Shown here: positions 25,893 through 36,984 of the stretch, in pieces
How the letters are laid out: every line of letters starts with the position of its first letter
How positions within the stretch are numbered: position 1 is the first letter of the stretch
Assembly: GCF_017875275.1 (NCBI RefSeq)
Contig: NZ_JAGGML010000001.1
Coordinates: 2,172,501-2,236,500 of the forward strand
Length of the DNA stretch: 64,000 nt
Reading direction: 5' to 3'
From: Xanthobacter flavus
GTDB taxonomy: Bacteria > Pseudomonadota > Alphaproteobacteria > Rhizobiales > Xanthobacteraceae
Translations under genes and position numbers: made by a program
Notes under the pieces: generated by a model
The model's input: the letters and a program-made list of their open reading frames with translations, nothing else
The model's database searches: none
What the model was told of the DNA's origin: nothing

Positions 25893-27305
25893 TCAGCCGC
25901 CGAGGCCGACCGGCTTGCCCACGACCACCGTCAGCGCGTCCTTCGACGTGGCCAGCCGGCCGGCGACGCGCTTGAGGTCGTCGAGGGTGACGGCGGCGAT
26001 CAGGGCGTTGCGGCGATCGATATAGTCGATGCCGAGTTCGTCGAGCTGGATCTGCAGCAGCTGGCCGGCGACCTTGGAGGACGTATCGAAGCGCAGGGCA
26101 TAGCTGCCCATCAGATAGCTCTTCGCCTCCTCCAGCTCCTTGGCGGTCGGCCCGTCCTTCAGGATCTGGCCGAACTCATGGGTGATGAGGGAGATGGATT
26201 CCGCCGCCCGCTCGTTCTTGGTCGCGGTGCCCGCGAACCACAGGCCGACGTGGGAAAGCGCCACCTGATAGGAATAGACCGAATAGGCCAGCCCCCGCGC
26301 CTCGCGCACTTCCTTGAACAGGCGCGAGGAGAAGGCGCTGCCGCCGAGGATGTGGTTGAGCACATAGGCCGGGATGAAGTCCGGATCGCGCCGCTCCAGC
26401 CCGCCGGTGCCCATCACCACCACCGACTGCGAGACATCGAGGGGGATGACCTCAACGGTGCCGATCTTCTGGGGCGTCACGTTGGCGACGGGAACGAGCG
26501 TCGCCTTGGCGGGGAGCTTGCCGAACACCTCGTCGAGCCGCCTGCCCAGTTCCTCGGCGGTGATGTCGCCCACTACGGCGACGCGCAGGTTGGAGCGGGC
26601 GAAGGTCTTTCCGATGAAGCCCGCGATGTCCTCGCGGGTCAGCTTGGCCACGCTCTCCAGCGTGCCATCCGTCGGGCGGCCATAGGGATGGCCGGGAAAG
26701 GCGAGCGCGAACCAGCGGTCGTTGGCAATGGCATTCGGCTCGGTGGACCGGCGACGCAGCATGGCCAGCAGGGAGGCGCGGATGCGCTCCACCGCCTCGC
26801 CGTCAAACCGCGGCTCGTTGACCGCAAGGCGCAGCAGTTCGAAGGCCTTGTCGCGGTTTTCCGAAAGCGTGCGCAGGGAGCCGCGCATCTCGTCGCGCCC
26901 GGCATCGAAATGCAGCTCCACCGCATGGTCGGCCAGCGCCCGCTGGAAAGCGTCGGAATCGAGCGCGCCAGCGCCCTCGTCCAGAAGCGAGGAGGCAAGG
27001 TTGGCGAGGCCGGCATGCTCCGGGCCATCCTGGGCGGCGCCGCCGAGGAAGGCGAACTCGAAGGCGATGAGCGGAAGCGTGGTGTCGTGGACCAGCCACG
27101 CCTTGATGGCGCCGGGGCTCGTCACCTCGGTGATGCGGCTCGACTGGGACTGCGCCGTGTCAGCGGCGAGAAGGGAAAGGGCCATCGTAACCATCGCAAG
27201 AAAGAGCCGGGCGGCAGGGCGAAGGCCCGCGCCCGCGAAAAAGGCGCGCCGGCCCGAACGGGCCGGCGAACGGAACATCTCGAAAGCCGGGACGGCCGCC
27301 GTCAC
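25893..27305 (-). CDS. M16-family peptidase-like protein, non-catalytic partner
   Basis: This 470-residue periplasmic protein has an M16 two-domain fold but lacks the zinc motif HxxEH: the equivalent region reads PEHAGLANLASSLLDEGAG. It keeps the C-terminal RGLAYSVYSY segment, which provides substrate-binding Arg/Tyr residues in M16 partners. It should pair with the catalytic protein encoded next to it, as in two-subunit M16B proteases. The GTG start at 27305 overlaps the upstream stop (GTGA) and has AAGGAC upstream. The ATG at 27278 is an alternative. Confidence 0.85.
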   Translation of the reverse strand: MTAAVPAFEMFRSPARSGRRAFFAGAGLRPAARLFLAMVTMALSLLAADTAQSQSSRITEVTSPGAIKAWLVHDTTLPLIAFEFAFLGGAAQDGPEHAGLANLASSLLDEGAGALDSDAFQRALADHAVELHFDAGRDEMRGSLRTLSENRDKAFELLRLAVNEPRFDGEAVERIRASLLAMLRRRSTEPNAIANDRWFALAFPGHPYGRPTDGTLESVAKLTREDIAGFIGKTFARSNLRVAVVGDITAEELGRRLDEVFGKLPAKATLVPVANVTPQKIGTVEVIPLDVSQSVVVMGTGGLERRDPDFIPAYVLNHILGGSAFSSRLFKEVREARGLAYSVYSYQVALSHVGLWFAGTATKNERAAESISLITHEFGQILKDGPTAKELEEAKSYLMGSYALRFDTSSKVAGQLLQIQLDELGIDYIDRRNALIAAVTLDDLKRVAGRLATSKDALTVVVGKPVGLGG

Positions 27306-28711
27306 GAGCGATTGTCCTTCTTGCCGTCCGCCTTGCCCGCGTCGCCGGCTTTCGGCTCGGCCTGCTTGAGGTATCCGGTCACGGCCCGGTCGGTGACGAG
27401 ATAGCGGCGGGCCACGTCGCGCACCTGATCGGCGGTCACGGCCTTGAGCCGGTCCGGCCATTCGCGCACGTCCTTGGCGGAGAGGCCGGTGGCCCAGGAG
27501 GCGCCATAGATGCGGGCGAGGGTCGCCTGATTGTCCTGCGCGTAGATGGTGTCGGCAATGAGCCGGGTCTTGGCGCGGGCGAGCTCAAGATCGTCGACGC
27601 CCTTGTCCTGCAGCTCGGCGACCACCGCATCCACGGCCGCTTCCAGCGTCTCCAGGCTCACGCCCGGACGCGGCGAGGCATAGGCGACGAAGCGCGTCGC
27701 GTCGTAGGCCGTGCCCTGATACCAGGAGCCGGCGCCGGCCGCGAGGCCCTTCTCGGCCACCAGCGTGCGGTACATGCGGCTGGTCTGGCCGCCGCCGAGG
27801 ATATGCGAGAGCACTTCCAGAGCTTCGGCATCGCCGGGCGCCGCGGTGCGGGCGGACGGCACCAGATAGGAGCGCTGAAGGCTCGGCTGGGCGACGCGCG
27901 GGTCGGCCAGCGACACCCGCCGGTGGGCGCGCGGCTCGGGCTCCTGCGGGCGGTTGCGCGGCGGCGTATCGGCCTGGGTGACCTTGCCGTAGGTCTTTTC
28001 CGCCAGCGCCTTCACCTCGGCCGGGTCCACATCGCCGGCCACCACCAGCAGGGCGTTGTTGGGCGCATAGAAGCGGCGATAGAAGGCCAGCGCGTCCTCG
28101 CGGTTGAGGCCCTTGATCTCGTGCTCCCAGCCGATGATCGGATGCTGATAGGGGTGGTTCACGTAGGTCGTCGCCTGCAGAACCTCGGAGAGGCGCGCGC
28201 CGGGATCGTTGTCGGTGCGCATGCGGCGCTCTTCCAGCACCACGTCCCGCTCGGGGAGCACAACCTCGTCGGAGAGCTTGAGGCCGCGCATGCGGTCGGC
28301 CTCGAAGCCCATCACGGTCTGAAGGTGCTCCTTGGCCACGCGCTGGAAATAGGCGGTGTAATCCTGCGAGGTGAAGGCATTTTCCTGCCCGCCGAGGCGC
28401 GCCACCTCGGCCGAGAACTGGCCCTGCGGGTGCGCATCGGTGCCCTTGAACATCAGATGCTCAAGGAAATGGGCGATGCCGGACTTGCCCGGCTGCTCGT
28501 CGGCCGATCCCACCTTATACCACACCATGTGGGTGACCACCGGGGTTCGGCGGTCGGGGATGACCATGACCTGAAGGCCGTTGGCGAGCTTGAATTCGGT
28601 GACTTCCGGACCTGCGGCGTCGGCAAGGCGGGGAGAAAATGCGGCCGCTCCAGCGGCGATAATGGCAACCATGGCAAGACGGCTCATCTGCACGTGAGGA
28701 TCTTTCGGCAT
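27302..28711 (-). CDS. M16-family zinc metallopeptidase (pitrilysin-like)
   Basis: This 469-residue periplasmic peptidase has a signal peptide at residues 1-32 (cut near LADAAG). The zinc motif HFLEH is at residues 81-85, with the distal Glu in ERDVVLEERR. The typical LGGGQTSRMY stretch is in the C-terminal half. It lacks the RGLxYS segment found in its partner, so the two likely form one active heterodimer. It is followed directly by the partner (overlapping codons) and preceded by the DUF3035-like gene and lspA, a conserved alphaproteobacterial arrangement. Confidence 0.92.
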   Translation of the reverse strand: MPKDPHVQMSRLAMVAIIAAGAAAFSPRLADAAGPEVTEFKLANGLQVMVIPDRRTPVVTHMVWYKVGSADEQPGKSGIAHFLEHLMFKGTDAHPQGQFSAEVARLGGQENAFTSQDYTAYFQRVAKEHLQTVMGFEADRMRGLKLSDEVVLPERDVVLEERRMRTDNDPGARLSEVLQATTYVNHPYQHPIIGWEHEIKGLNREDALAFYRRFYAPNNALLVVAGDVDPAEVKALAEKTYGKVTQADTPPRNRPQEPEPRAHRRVSLADPRVAQPSLQRSYLVPSARTAAPGDAEALEVLSHILGGGQTSRMYRTLVAEKGLAAGAGSWYQGTAYDATRFVAYASPRPGVSLETLEAAVDAVVAELQDKGVDDLELARAKTRLIADTIYAQDNQATLARIYGASWATGLSAKDVREWPDRLKAVTADQVRDVARRYLVTDRAVTGYLKQAEPKAGDAGKADGKKDNRS

Positions 28712-28838
28712 TCGACGCGCCCGAAGGCGCGTCCGTCAAGGAAAGATAGGGTGCCCGCCGCCGCAGAGAAGGACCGGGCGGAGCGGTATCGGCCCGCAAC
28801 TGCCGGCCCTTGGACCCGCGTGCCCGTCCGCCGGTTCG

Positions 28839-29561
28839 TCACTGGCGATCGAACAGCGACGGCATCTTCCAGGGTTCCTTCTTGTCCTCCACCACGCCAT
28901 AAGGCGCGTTGGGAGCCGGCGTCTGGTAGCCGGGCGGCGGCTGAATGAGGTTCTCGCGGTTGGGCTCCCCATTGAAGGTGAGCTGCTCCTGCTTGCCACC
29001 CAGACCGAGCCAGTTGGTGGCGCCGAGCTGGCTGGGCATCAGAACGTCGCGCGTGGAGCCCGCGCCCACCGGCTCGGTGGGCGCCGTGCTGTTGCCCACC
29101 GCCCGCTTCTTGCCGCGGTTGAGCTCGGACGGCATCAGCGGCTTGCCCGGATCGTCGCGCACGATGGGTTGCTTGGCGGCCTGCGCGGCAGCGGCGCGGC
29201 GCTGCTGATCGTAGTCCTTCGGCCAGTTGGGGTGGCTTTCGGCGGCGCTCTTCTGGGGCGGCGGCAGGGCGTCCGGCACGCGGGGCGGCACCACGAGGGG
29301 GGCGCGCTCGCGGTAGTCGATCTCCGGCTTCTCCTCTTCCTCCTTGAGGCCGAGAATCTGCATGGCGCTGTCGAAGATATTGGTGCTGCCGTCGAGGCCC
29401 TGCGCGGCGGCGGGCGCGGGCGCGGCGAGCGTGAGGACAAAAGCAGTGAGCAGCGCGCCGCCAGCAAGGCGCAGCGGGATACGGCGGTCAAGAGACAAGA
29501 TGAAACCGGCCACGCGCGGCGCGGGTCCGGCGCTATGCGGGAAAACGGAAATCTCTCGCAT
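28839..29561 (-). CDS. DUF3035-like exported protein
   Basis: This is a 240-residue secreted protein, mostly disordered in appearance. A signal-like hydrophobic stretch runs from about residue 30 to 55, ending near APAAAQG. The mature part is Pro- and Asn-rich (YRERAPLVVPPRVPDALPPP, ESHPNWPKD, SQLGATNWLGL). Position and composition match the DUF3035 family encoded between lspA and M16 peptidases in alphaproteobacteria. No function is known. It probably belongs to one transcript with the downstream M16 pair. Confidence 0.72.
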   Translation of the reverse strand: MREISVFPHSAGPAPRVAGFILSLDRRIPLRLAGGALLTAFVLTLAAPAPAAAQGLDGSTNIFDSAMQILGLKEEEEKPEIDYRERAPLVVPPRVPDALPPPQKSAAESHPNWPKDYDQQRRAAAAQAAKQPIVRDDPGKPLMPSELNRGKKRAVGNSTAPTEPVGAGSTRDVLMPSQLGATNWLGLGGKQEQLTFNGEPNRENLIQPPPGYQTPAPNAPYGVVEDKKEPWKMPSLFDRQ

Positions 29562-29710
29562 GGGTCTCACGTCCTCGATGCCATCCTCTGGGCCGGGCGG
29601 CGAATCCCCTTCGCCGCGAATGCTCCAGGCCTTTGATTGATCACACGGTTTTTCCGCAAAGCGGGCCACAAGCCGGGATCGAGCGCACCTGATGACGCGC
29701 TCGCGCGCGC

Positions 29711-30241
29711 TCAAGGCTCCCGCTCGGCCCCGGATCGGGGCGACATTGGCACGGCCGAGGGCGGCGATTTTGAGGCGCCGCCGAGAAATGCATCGTAAAG
29801 AAGCATCGCCACGCCCACAACCACGGCCACATCGGCGAGGTTGAACACGTACCAACGGTAGCCGAAGGCGTGCAGCGACACGAAATCGAACACCGCGCCA
29901 TAGACCACCCGGTCCACCGCATTGCCGATGGCGCCGCCGATGAGCAGGCCCAGCGCGAACGCCTCGAAGCGGCTGCGGGCGCGGGCGAGCCAGATGGCGA
30001 ACAGGATCGCCGCCGCCACCTTGATGGCCACCAGCACCCAGCGCCCCGTCTCCCCCTGCGGAAACAGGCCGTAGCTGATGCCGTAATTCCACAGCGCGGC
30101 GAAGTCCACGAACGGCGCGACCGGCTTGATCGATGCCCCCCAGGAGGCCGACCAGGCAAGGACGACGCTCTTGGAGGCCTGGTCCGCCACCAGCACCACG
30201 AGCGCGACGAGAAGGCCGAAGAGGATGGGACGGCGCTGCAA
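29711..30241 (-). CDS. lspA: Prolipoprotein signal peptidase II
   Basis: This is a 176-residue four-helix membrane aspartic protease that removes signal peptides from lipoproteins. The two catalytic aspartates are in GGAIGNAVDRV and FNLADVAVVVG, both present. The N-terminal ADQASKSVV fits the family. It follows ileS on the same strand after about 108 bases, the usual ileS-lspA order, and precedes the DUF3035-like gene. Confidence 0.95.
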   Translation of the reverse strand: MQRRPILFGLLVALVVLVADQASKSVVLAWSASWGASIKPVAPFVDFAALWNYGISYGLFPQGETGRWVLVAIKVAAAILFAIWLARARSRFEAFALGLLIGGAIGNAVDRVVYGAVFDFVSLHAFGYRWYVFNLADVAVVVGVAMLLYDAFLGGASKSPPSAVPMSPRSGAEREP

Positions 30242-30349
30242 GGAGCCTCTCTCAGGTACGGCCTCTGTGGCCCACGGCCGGGCGACGCGACCGGCCGTTC
30301 ATAGACGAGGCCGCCCGCCCCGGCAACGCGCGGCGGGCGGAGCGGGATG

Positions 30350-33300
30350 TCAGGCCGTTGCGGCGCGCGCGGCGTACAGTTCCCGCAGAGCCGCCGCATC
30401 GCGCGGGGTCACGTCGGGGAACTCCGGGTCGGTGCCCACCAATGGCGACACCTTCCACGAGCGGGCGCACTTGGTGCCCACGGCGCGCACGGGCACCACC
30501 GCAACGCCCGGCACGTCCGGCAGACGGAAGGCGTCGGCCGGCCCCTCGCCGCGGATCAGCTTCGCATCCGAGGTGATGGCGATCTCGGCGAGGTCGAGGC
30601 CGGAAAGGGCATCGGCCAGCGCATCGTCGCTCACATAGACCTCCGGCGCGGCCTCCAGCGAGGAGCCCATGCGCTTGGCGGCGCGCTCGACTTCCAGCGC
30701 CCCCAGCACCACGCGGCGGATGAGGCGCACCTTGCGCCACTGCTCCGCCAGCGCCTCGTCGCGCCATGCGGCGGGCGTCTCGGGGAAGCCGAGGAGATGC
30801 ACCGAGCCCTCTTCATCCCCGGTGCGGGCGATGTAGGCCTCCTCGCAGGTGAAGGCGAGGATGGGTGCGAGCCAGGTGACGAGCCGGTTGAACACCTCGT
30901 CCAGCACCGTGAGGCAGGCGCGCCGCGTCACCGAGGAGATGGGATCGCAATAGAGCGCATCCTTGCGGATGTCGAAGTAGAAGGCCGACAGCTCGATGTT
31001 CATGAACTGGGCGAGGGCCGCATGAACCTTCTTGTAGTCGAAGGCGCGATAGGCGGCGCGGATCTCCCCGTCCAGCTCGGCGAGCCGATGCAGGATGAAG
31101 CGCTCCAGCGACGGCATGTCAGCCACCGCCACCTTCTCCTCCGGCCGGTAATGGTGCAGCGAGCCGAGCAGCCAGCGGATGGTGTTGCGCAGCTTGCGGT
31201 AGGTGTCGGCCGTGGTCTTGAGGATTTCCGGGCCGATGCGCAGGTCGTCCGCATAATCGGAGGCGCACACCCACAGGCGCAGGATATCGGCGCCGGACTG
31301 CTTGATGACGTCCTGCGGCGAGGTGACGTTGCCCAGCGACTTGGACATCTTGCGCCCGTCCTCGTCGAGGACGAAACCGTGGGTCAGCACCACGTCATAG
31401 GGCGGGCGGCCGCGGGTGCCGCAGCTTTCCAGCAGCGAGGAATGGAACCAGCCGCGATGCTGGTCCGAGCCCTCCAGATACATCACCTTGTCGCGCCCCT
31501 CGGGCGGACGTTCCGCCTTGAGGTCGGGGCGCACCTCCAGCGTGAAGGTGTGGGTGGAGCCGGAATCGAACCACACGTCGAGGACGTCATCCACCTTCTG
31601 CCAGCCCTCGGAGGCGCGCTCGCCCAGGAAGCGGGCGCTGGCGCCTTCCTTGAACCAGGCGTCGGCACCTTCGGCAGCGAAGGCCTCGGCAATGCGGGCG
31701 TTGACAGCGGCATCCTTGAGGATTTCGACGGTGCCGTCGCCCTTGTCCTTCACGAACACGGCGATGGGCACGCCCCAGGCGCGCTGGCGCGAGACCACCC
31801 AGTCCGGCCGGTTCTCGATCATGCCGGTGATGCGGTTCTCGCCCGCCGCCGGCACCCACTCCACGGTCTTGATGCCGGCCAGCGCGCGGGCGCGCAGGGT
31901 GTCGGGGGCGTTGCCGGCCAGCGTCGCCGGGCGGGGCGCCGCCTTGCCGTCCGCCGCGCGGATGTCCTGGTCCATGGCGATGAACCATTGCGGCGTGTTG
32001 CGGAAGATCACCGGCTTCTTGGAGCGCCAGGAGTGCGGATACTGGTGCTTCACCCGGCCGCGCGCGAGCAGGTTGCCGGCCTTGATGAGGGCATCGATGA
32101 CGGCGGTGTTGGCATCGCCCTTCTCGCCCTTGTCGGTGATGACGCGCCTGCCCTCGAAGCCTGGGGCCTGGGAGGTGTAGAAAGAGTCCTCGTCCACCGT
32201 GTAGGGGATGGCGGGGCTGATGCCGCGCTCCTCCAGCCAGCGGCGATGGTTCACCCACGCCTCGAAGTCCTCGCGGCCATGGCCGGGGGCGGTATGGACG
32301 AAGCCCGTACCGGCGTCGTCCGTGACGTGCTCGGCTTCCAGCAGCGGCACCTTGAAGGTGTAGCCGCCGAGCCCGAGGTCCGCGAGCGGATGGGCGAGGA
32401 TGAGGCTGCCCACCACATCAGCGGGAACATCGCCGCGGCGCTCATAGGCGGTGACGCGGGCGGCCTTGAACACGTCCTCGGCCAGCTTGTCGGCGAGGAT
32501 CAGCCGGTCGCCGGCCTTGGCCCAGTTCTCGGCGGGGGCGTCGGTGACCTCGTAGACGCCATAGGCGATCTTCGGCGAATAGGTCACCGCGCGGTTGCCG
32601 GGCATGGTCCAGGGGGTGGTCGTCCAGATGACGACGGTCGCACCTTTATGGTCCCCCTCAGACACCACCGGGAACTTCACCCACACCGTATCGCTGGTAA
32701 AATCCTGATACTCCACCTCCGCCTCGGCCAGCGCGGTCTTCTCGACCACCGACCACATGACCGGCTTCGAGCCACGGTACAAAAGCCCGTTCTCGGCGAA
32801 CTTCATGATCTCGCGGGCGATCTGCGCCTCGGCCATGAACGCCATGGTGGTATAGGGATGATCCCAGTCGCCCTCGACGCCGAGGCGCTTGAACTCCTCG
32901 CGCTGCTTGCCCACCCACTCTTCGGCATAGGCGCGGCATTCCTGGCGGAAGGCGACCATGGCGGCGGAATCGGAGAAGTCGGGCTTCTGCTTGCCCTTCT
33001 TGCGGTAGTTCTCCTCCTCGATCTTCCACTCGATGGGAAGGCCGTGGCAGTCCCAGCCGGGCACGTAGTTCGAGTCAAAGCCCAGCATCTGCTGGGAGCG
33101 CGTCACCACGTCCTTCAGGATCTTGTTCAGCGCGTGGCCGATGTGGATGTTGCCGTTGGCATAGGGCGGACCGTCGTGCAGCACGAAGCGGTCGCGGCCG
33201 CGCCCGGCCTCGCGCAGGCGCCCGTAGAGGCCGATGCGCGCCCAGCGGGCCAGCAGCTCCGGCTCCTTCTGCGGCAGGCCGCCACGCATGGGGAACTGGG

Positions 33301-33379
33301 TCTCGGGCAGGAACAGGGTCTTGGAATAATCGGGGGCGGACGCCTCGGCCGACGGCTTGGTCTCGGACTTCTCGGTCAT
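30350..33379 (-). CDS. ileS: Isoleucine--tRNA ligase
   Basis: This is a 1009-residue class I synthetase that charges tRNA-Ile. The HIGH motif is in [10 protein letters not shown] near residue 78, the tRNA-synthetase KMSKS loop is [10 protein letters not shown], the editing domain lies between them, and the anticodon-binding domain fills the last 250 residues. Length fits the bacterial long form. The start [10 protein letters not shown] adds a short unconserved tail before [14 protein letters not shown]. It heads the ileS-lspA transcript. Confidence 0.97.
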   Translation of the reverse strand: MTEKSETKPSAEASAPDYSKTLFLPETQFPMRGGLPQKEPELLARWARIGLYGRLREAGRGRDRFVLHDGPPYANGNIHIGHALNKILKDVVTRSQQMLGFDSNYVPGWDCHGLPIEWKIEEENYRKKGKQKPDFSDSAAMVAFRQECRAYAEEWVGKQREEFKRLGVEGDWDHPYTTMAFMAEAQIAREIMKFAENGLLYRGSKPVMWSVVEKTALAEAEVEYQDFTSDTVWVKFPVVSEGDHKGATVVIWTTTPWTMPGNRAVTYSPKIAYGVYEVTDAPAENWAKAGDRLILADKLAEDVFKAARVTAYERRGDVPADVVGSLILAHPLADLGLGGYTFKVPLLEAEHVTDDAGTGFVHTAPGHGREDFEAWVNHRRWLEERGISPAIPYTVDEDSFYTSQAPGFEGRRVITDKGEKGDANTAVIDALIKAGNLLARGRVKHQYPHSWRSKKPVIFRNTPQWFIAMDQDIRAADGKAAPRPATLAGNAPDTLRARALAGIKTVEWVPAAGENRITGMIENRPDWVVSRQRAWGVPIAVFVKDKGDGTVEILKDAAVNARIAEAFAAEGADAWFKEGASARFLGERASEGWQKVDDVLDVWFDSGSTHTFTLEVRPDLKAERPPEGRDKVMYLEGSDQHRGWFHSSLLESCGTRGRPPYDVVLTHGFVLDEDGRKMSKSLGNVTSPQDVIKQSGADILRLWVCASDYADDLRIGPEILKTTADTYRKLRNTIRWLLGSLHHYRPEEKVAVADMPSLERFILHRLAELDGEIRAAYRAFDYKKVHAALAQFMNIELSAFYFDIRKDALYCDPISSVTRRACLTVLDEVFNRLVTWLAPILAFTCEEAYIARTGDEEGSVHLLGFPETPAAWRDEALAEQWRKVRLIRRVVLGALEVERAAKRMGSSLEAAPEVYVSDDALADALSGLDLAEIAITSDAKLIRGEGPADAFRLPDVPGVAVVPVRAVGTKCARSWKVSPLVGTDPEFPDVTPRDAAALRELYAARAATA

Positions 33380-33620
33380 GGAACGCTCGGGGGATGAAGG
33401 CAGGGTCGGGGCGGAAAAATCCCGGCAGCCCCCGCGCGCTCAGCCGCGCCGGCGGGGGGCCGGGCCGATAATTCGCGCCGCGAGGGGGCGGCTGCGGCGA
33501 GGCAGGGCCCCGCGATCATGAGGAAATCCGCTCATGGTGCGGCTTCTATCAGGCGCGGAGGGCCGGGAAAAGCCCGCAGATCGGCGCAGCGCCAGCGCCC
33601 TCGAGCTGCGGCGGGCAAAG
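33380..33620. other. Intergenic region upstream of ileS
   Basis: About 240 bases between the ileS start and the amtB terminator. I see no gene or clear regulatory element here, only GC-rich sequence. A 65-codon open frame on the reverse strand has no ribosome-binding site and no recognisable protein. Confidence 0.5.
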
Positions 33621-33650
33621 AAAAACCCCGGCACCAACGGTGCCGGGGTT
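33621..33650 (-). terminator. amtB intrinsic terminator
   Basis: The stem AACCCCGGCACC (33624-33635) pairs with GGTGCCGGGGTT (33639-33650) around a three-base loop. On the minus strand it is followed by a T-run, which ends the glnK-amtB transcript about 60 bases after the amtB stop. Confidence 0.88.
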
Positions 33651-33709
33651 CTTCTTGGTTCCCCTCTTTTAAAGAACCACGGGGCGGCGACGAGGCCGCC
33701 CCGCCAGGA

Positions 33710-35206
33710 TCACGAATGATACGCGCGCTCGCCGTGCTCGTTGATGTCGAGACCCTCGCGCTCCACGTCCGTGGAGGGACGCAGGCCGACGATGACCGAG
33801 ATCACGAACAGGATGACCGCCGTGCCGACGCCCGACCACACCACGGTCACGCCGACAGCCTTGAGCTGGGCGATGACCTGGGCGGTCATGTCGTAGGCCG
33901 CGACCGCACCGGTGGTGTAGTCGTAGATGCCGGTGCCGCCGAGGGACGGGCTCACCAGGATGCCGGTGGCGATGGCGCCGACGATGCCGCCCACACCGTG
34001 CACGCCGAACACGTCGAGGGCGTCGTCGTAGCCCAGCGCGTTCTTGATGGCGGTGCAGAAGATGAAGCAGATCGGGGAGACGATCAGGCCGAGGACCAGC
34101 GAGCCCATGATGCCGGCGAAGCCCGACGGCGGGGTCACGGCGACGAGGCCGGCGACGATGCCCGAGGCGAGGCCGAGCATGGAGGGCTTACCCTTCACCA
34201 GCCACTCCACGAACATCCAGGACATGCCGGCCGCGCAGGTGGCGATGAAGGTGTTCATCATGGCCAGCCCGGTGACGGCGTTGGCCTCGAGGTTGGAGCC
34301 GGCGTTGAAGCCGAACCAGCCGACCCACAGCAGGGAGGCGCCGACCATGGTGAGCGTCAGCGAGTGGGGCGAGAGCGCCTCCTTGCCATAACCCAGGCGC
34401 TTGCCGACCATGATGCAGGCCACGAGGCCGGCGATGCCGGCATTGATGTGCACCACGGTGCCGCCCGCGAAGTCGATGGCGCCGAGGGAGAAGATGTAGC
34501 CGGCGTCAGCCAGCACGGCGTCGAGGGCAGCCTGCGCGGCGGTCTTGGCGGTGCCGTCAGCGGCGGCGGCGACAGCCTTGGCGGCGGCGTCGATCGCATC
34601 CGGGCCGGCCCAGTACCAGACCATGTGCGCGACGGGGAAGTACACGAAGGTCACCCACAGCGGCACGAACAGCACCACGGCGGAGAACTTCATGCGCTCT
34701 GCGAAGGCGCCGAAGATGAGGGCCGGGGTAATCATGGCGAAGGTCATCTGGAAGGCGATGTACACCCACTCCGGAATGGCCACGCCCACCGAGAAGGTGG
34801 CGGCGAGGGATTCGCCCGTAACGCCGGACAGGAACGCCTTGGAGAAGCCGCCGATGAAGGGCGAGCCGCCGGTGAAGGCGAGCGAGTAGCCGTAGAGCAC
34901 CCAGATAAGGCCGACGATGCATACGCTGTAGGCGACCTGCATCAGCACGGAGAGCATGTTCTTGGCGCGCACGAGGCCGCCGTAGAACAGGAACAGGCCG
35001 GGCACCGACATCATCAGCACCAGCAGCGCGGACGTGAGCATCCAGGCCACGTCGCCCTTGTTCACGGTGGGGGCGGCTGCCGCGGCGGGAACGGCGGAAG
35101 CGGCGTCGGCCGCCGGGGGAGCCGTCTGGGCCAGCACCGGCGCGGCTACCGCCAGCGCCAGAAGAAGCGCGGGAACCCCCACGCGGGACCACGTCTTGGA
35201 CGTCAT
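33710..35206 (-). CDS. amtB: Ammonium transporter
   Basis: This is a 498-residue Amt/Rh channel. A cleavable signal peptide (about residues 1-26) and an Ala/Pro-rich spacer precede eleven membrane helices. The pore histidines are in VVHINAGIAG and FGVHGVGGIVG, and the conserved GWFGFNAGSNLEA is present. The C-terminal tail ends HGERAYHS, the region that docks PII. The gene directly follows glnK, the standard glnK-amtB pair, in which GlnK blocks the channel when nitrogen is plentiful. The start ATG at 35206 excludes an upstream frame running through glnK. Confidence 0.96.
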   Translation of the reverse strand: MTSKTWSRVGVPALLLALAVAAPVLAQTAPPAADAASAVPAAAAAPTVNKGDVAWMLTSALLVLMMSVPGLFLFYGGLVRAKNMLSVLMQVAYSVCIVGLIWVLYGYSLAFTGGSPFIGGFSKAFLSGVTGESLAATFSVGVAIPEWVYIAFQMTFAMITPALIFGAFAERMKFSAVVLFVPLWVTFVYFPVAHMVWYWAGPDAIDAAAKAVAAAADGTAKTAAQAALDAVLADAGYIFSLGAIDFAGGTVVHINAGIAGLVACIMVGKRLGYGKEALSPHSLTLTMVGASLLWVGWFGFNAGSNLEANAVTGLAMMNTFIATCAAGMSWMFVEWLVKGKPSMLGLASGIVAGLVAVTPPSGFAGIMGSLVLGLIVSPICFIFCTAIKNALGYDDALDVFGVHGVGGIVGAIATGILVSPSLGGTGIYDYTTGAVAAYDMTAQVIAQLKAVGVTVVWSGVGTAVILFVISVIVGLRPSTDVEREGLDINEHGERAYHS

Positions 35207-35235
35207 GGATGAATGCTCCGTGAAAGAGATGAGGC

Positions 35236-35903
<668 letters not shown>

Positions 35904-36779
35904 CTATCCGCGCGGCGTTACCGGCCGCATGAGGCCTTCCTGTGCCGCCGAAGCAACCAGAAGGCCGTCCCGCGAGAACAGCTCACCCCGGCAGAATCCG
36001 CGCCCGCCCAAGGCGGCAGGGCTCTCCTGGGTATAGAGCAGCCAGTCGTCGGCGCGGAACGGGCGGTGGAACCACAGGGCGTGGTCGAGGCTCGCCACCT
36101 GCACGTCCGTGTCGAACACGGACTTGCCGTGCGGCAGTAGCGCCGCCTGCAACAGGGAAAGGTCCGAGGCATAGGCGAGCACCGCCTGATGAATGGGCAA
36201 TTCGTCCGGCAGCGGGCCGCGGGCGCGGATCCAGATGCTCGGCCGCGCCCCCGGGGACCCGAGATAGGACATGTCCAGGCTGGTGGGCTTCACCTCCAAC
36301 GGACGGTGGGCCATCCAGTCGCGGCCGGCAGCGCCAGGAAAGCGGGAGAGCAGGCGCTCCCGCCACACCTCATCCCCGGGCAGTTCCTCGGGCTGCGGCA
36401 CGTCCGGCATCTGGCTCTGGTGGGTGAAGCCCTCCTCCGGCTTCTGGAACGACACCGACATGCTGAAGATGGCTTCGCCGTGCTGGATCGCCACCACCCG
36501 CCGGGTGGTGAAGGAGCGGCCGTCGCGGATGCGGTCCACGTCGTAGATGATGGGGACGGTGGGATCGCCGCCGAGCAGGAAGTAGCCGTGCAGGGAGTGG
36601 GTGACCCGCGCCTCATCCACCGTGCGGCGGGCGGCGACAAGCGCCTGGGCGATCACCTGCCCGCCGAACACCCGCCCCCCGGTGGGCGATACGCTGCGAC
36701 CCCGGAACAGGTTGATCTCAAGCGGCTCGAGGTCAAGGATACCGAGGAGCTTCTCCACGTCGGGATTCTGGGCGGTCAT
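35904..36779 (-). CDS. tesB: Acyl-CoA thioesterase II
   Basis: This is a 291-residue double-hotdog thioesterase. The N-terminal half has GGRVFGGQVIAQALVAA and VHSLHGYFLLGGDPTVPIIYDV-like sequence. The C-terminal half has SLDHALWFHRPFRADDWLLY with the catalytic Asp, and ends GELFSRDGLLVASAAQEGLMR, the TesB signature. The ATG of MTAQNPDVEK gives the standard length. It acts on medium- and long-chain acyl-CoA. It stands alone, divergent from the hydroxylase gene at 36985. Confidence 0.93.
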   Translation of the reverse strand: MTAQNPDVEKLLGILDLEPLEINLFRGRSVSPTGGRVFGGQVIAQALVAARRTVDEARVTHSLHGYFLLGGDPTVPIIYDVDRIRDGRSFTTRRVVAIQHGEAIFSMSVSFQKPEEGFTHQSQMPDVPQPEELPGDEVWRERLLSRFPGAAGRDWMAHRPLEVKPTSLDMSYLGSPGARPSIWIRARGPLPDELPIHQAVLAYASDLSLLQAALLPHGKSVFDTDVQVASLDHALWFHRPFRADDWLLYTQESPAALGGRGFCRGELFSRDGLLVASAAQEGLMRPVTPRG

Positions 36780-36984
36780 GCAGGGGGCTCGCCGAGCGCC
36801 GCGCGCCTCAAAGGCGGCAGCGTCAAGAAGGTGGAACGGGATGCGGGTCGCGCGGTTCAGTCGAGGGCAGGACGCCACGCCCACGCCTCGACCGTCAACC
36901 CCAAAACGTCAGCCGGCTCCCCTATAGGCGAGCCATTCGGCCTTGATCGGCGTACAACGAGAACAATCATCAGGAGTGAAGGTC

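Noticed and set aside
30347-33397. A 1016-codon plus-strand open frame
   Set aside because: It lies opposite ileS, has no family features, and shows His/Gly/Arg-rich shadow composition.
33440-33637. A 65-codon minus-strand open frame before ileS
   Set aside because: No ribosome-binding site, overlaps the amtB terminator, and no recognisable protein.
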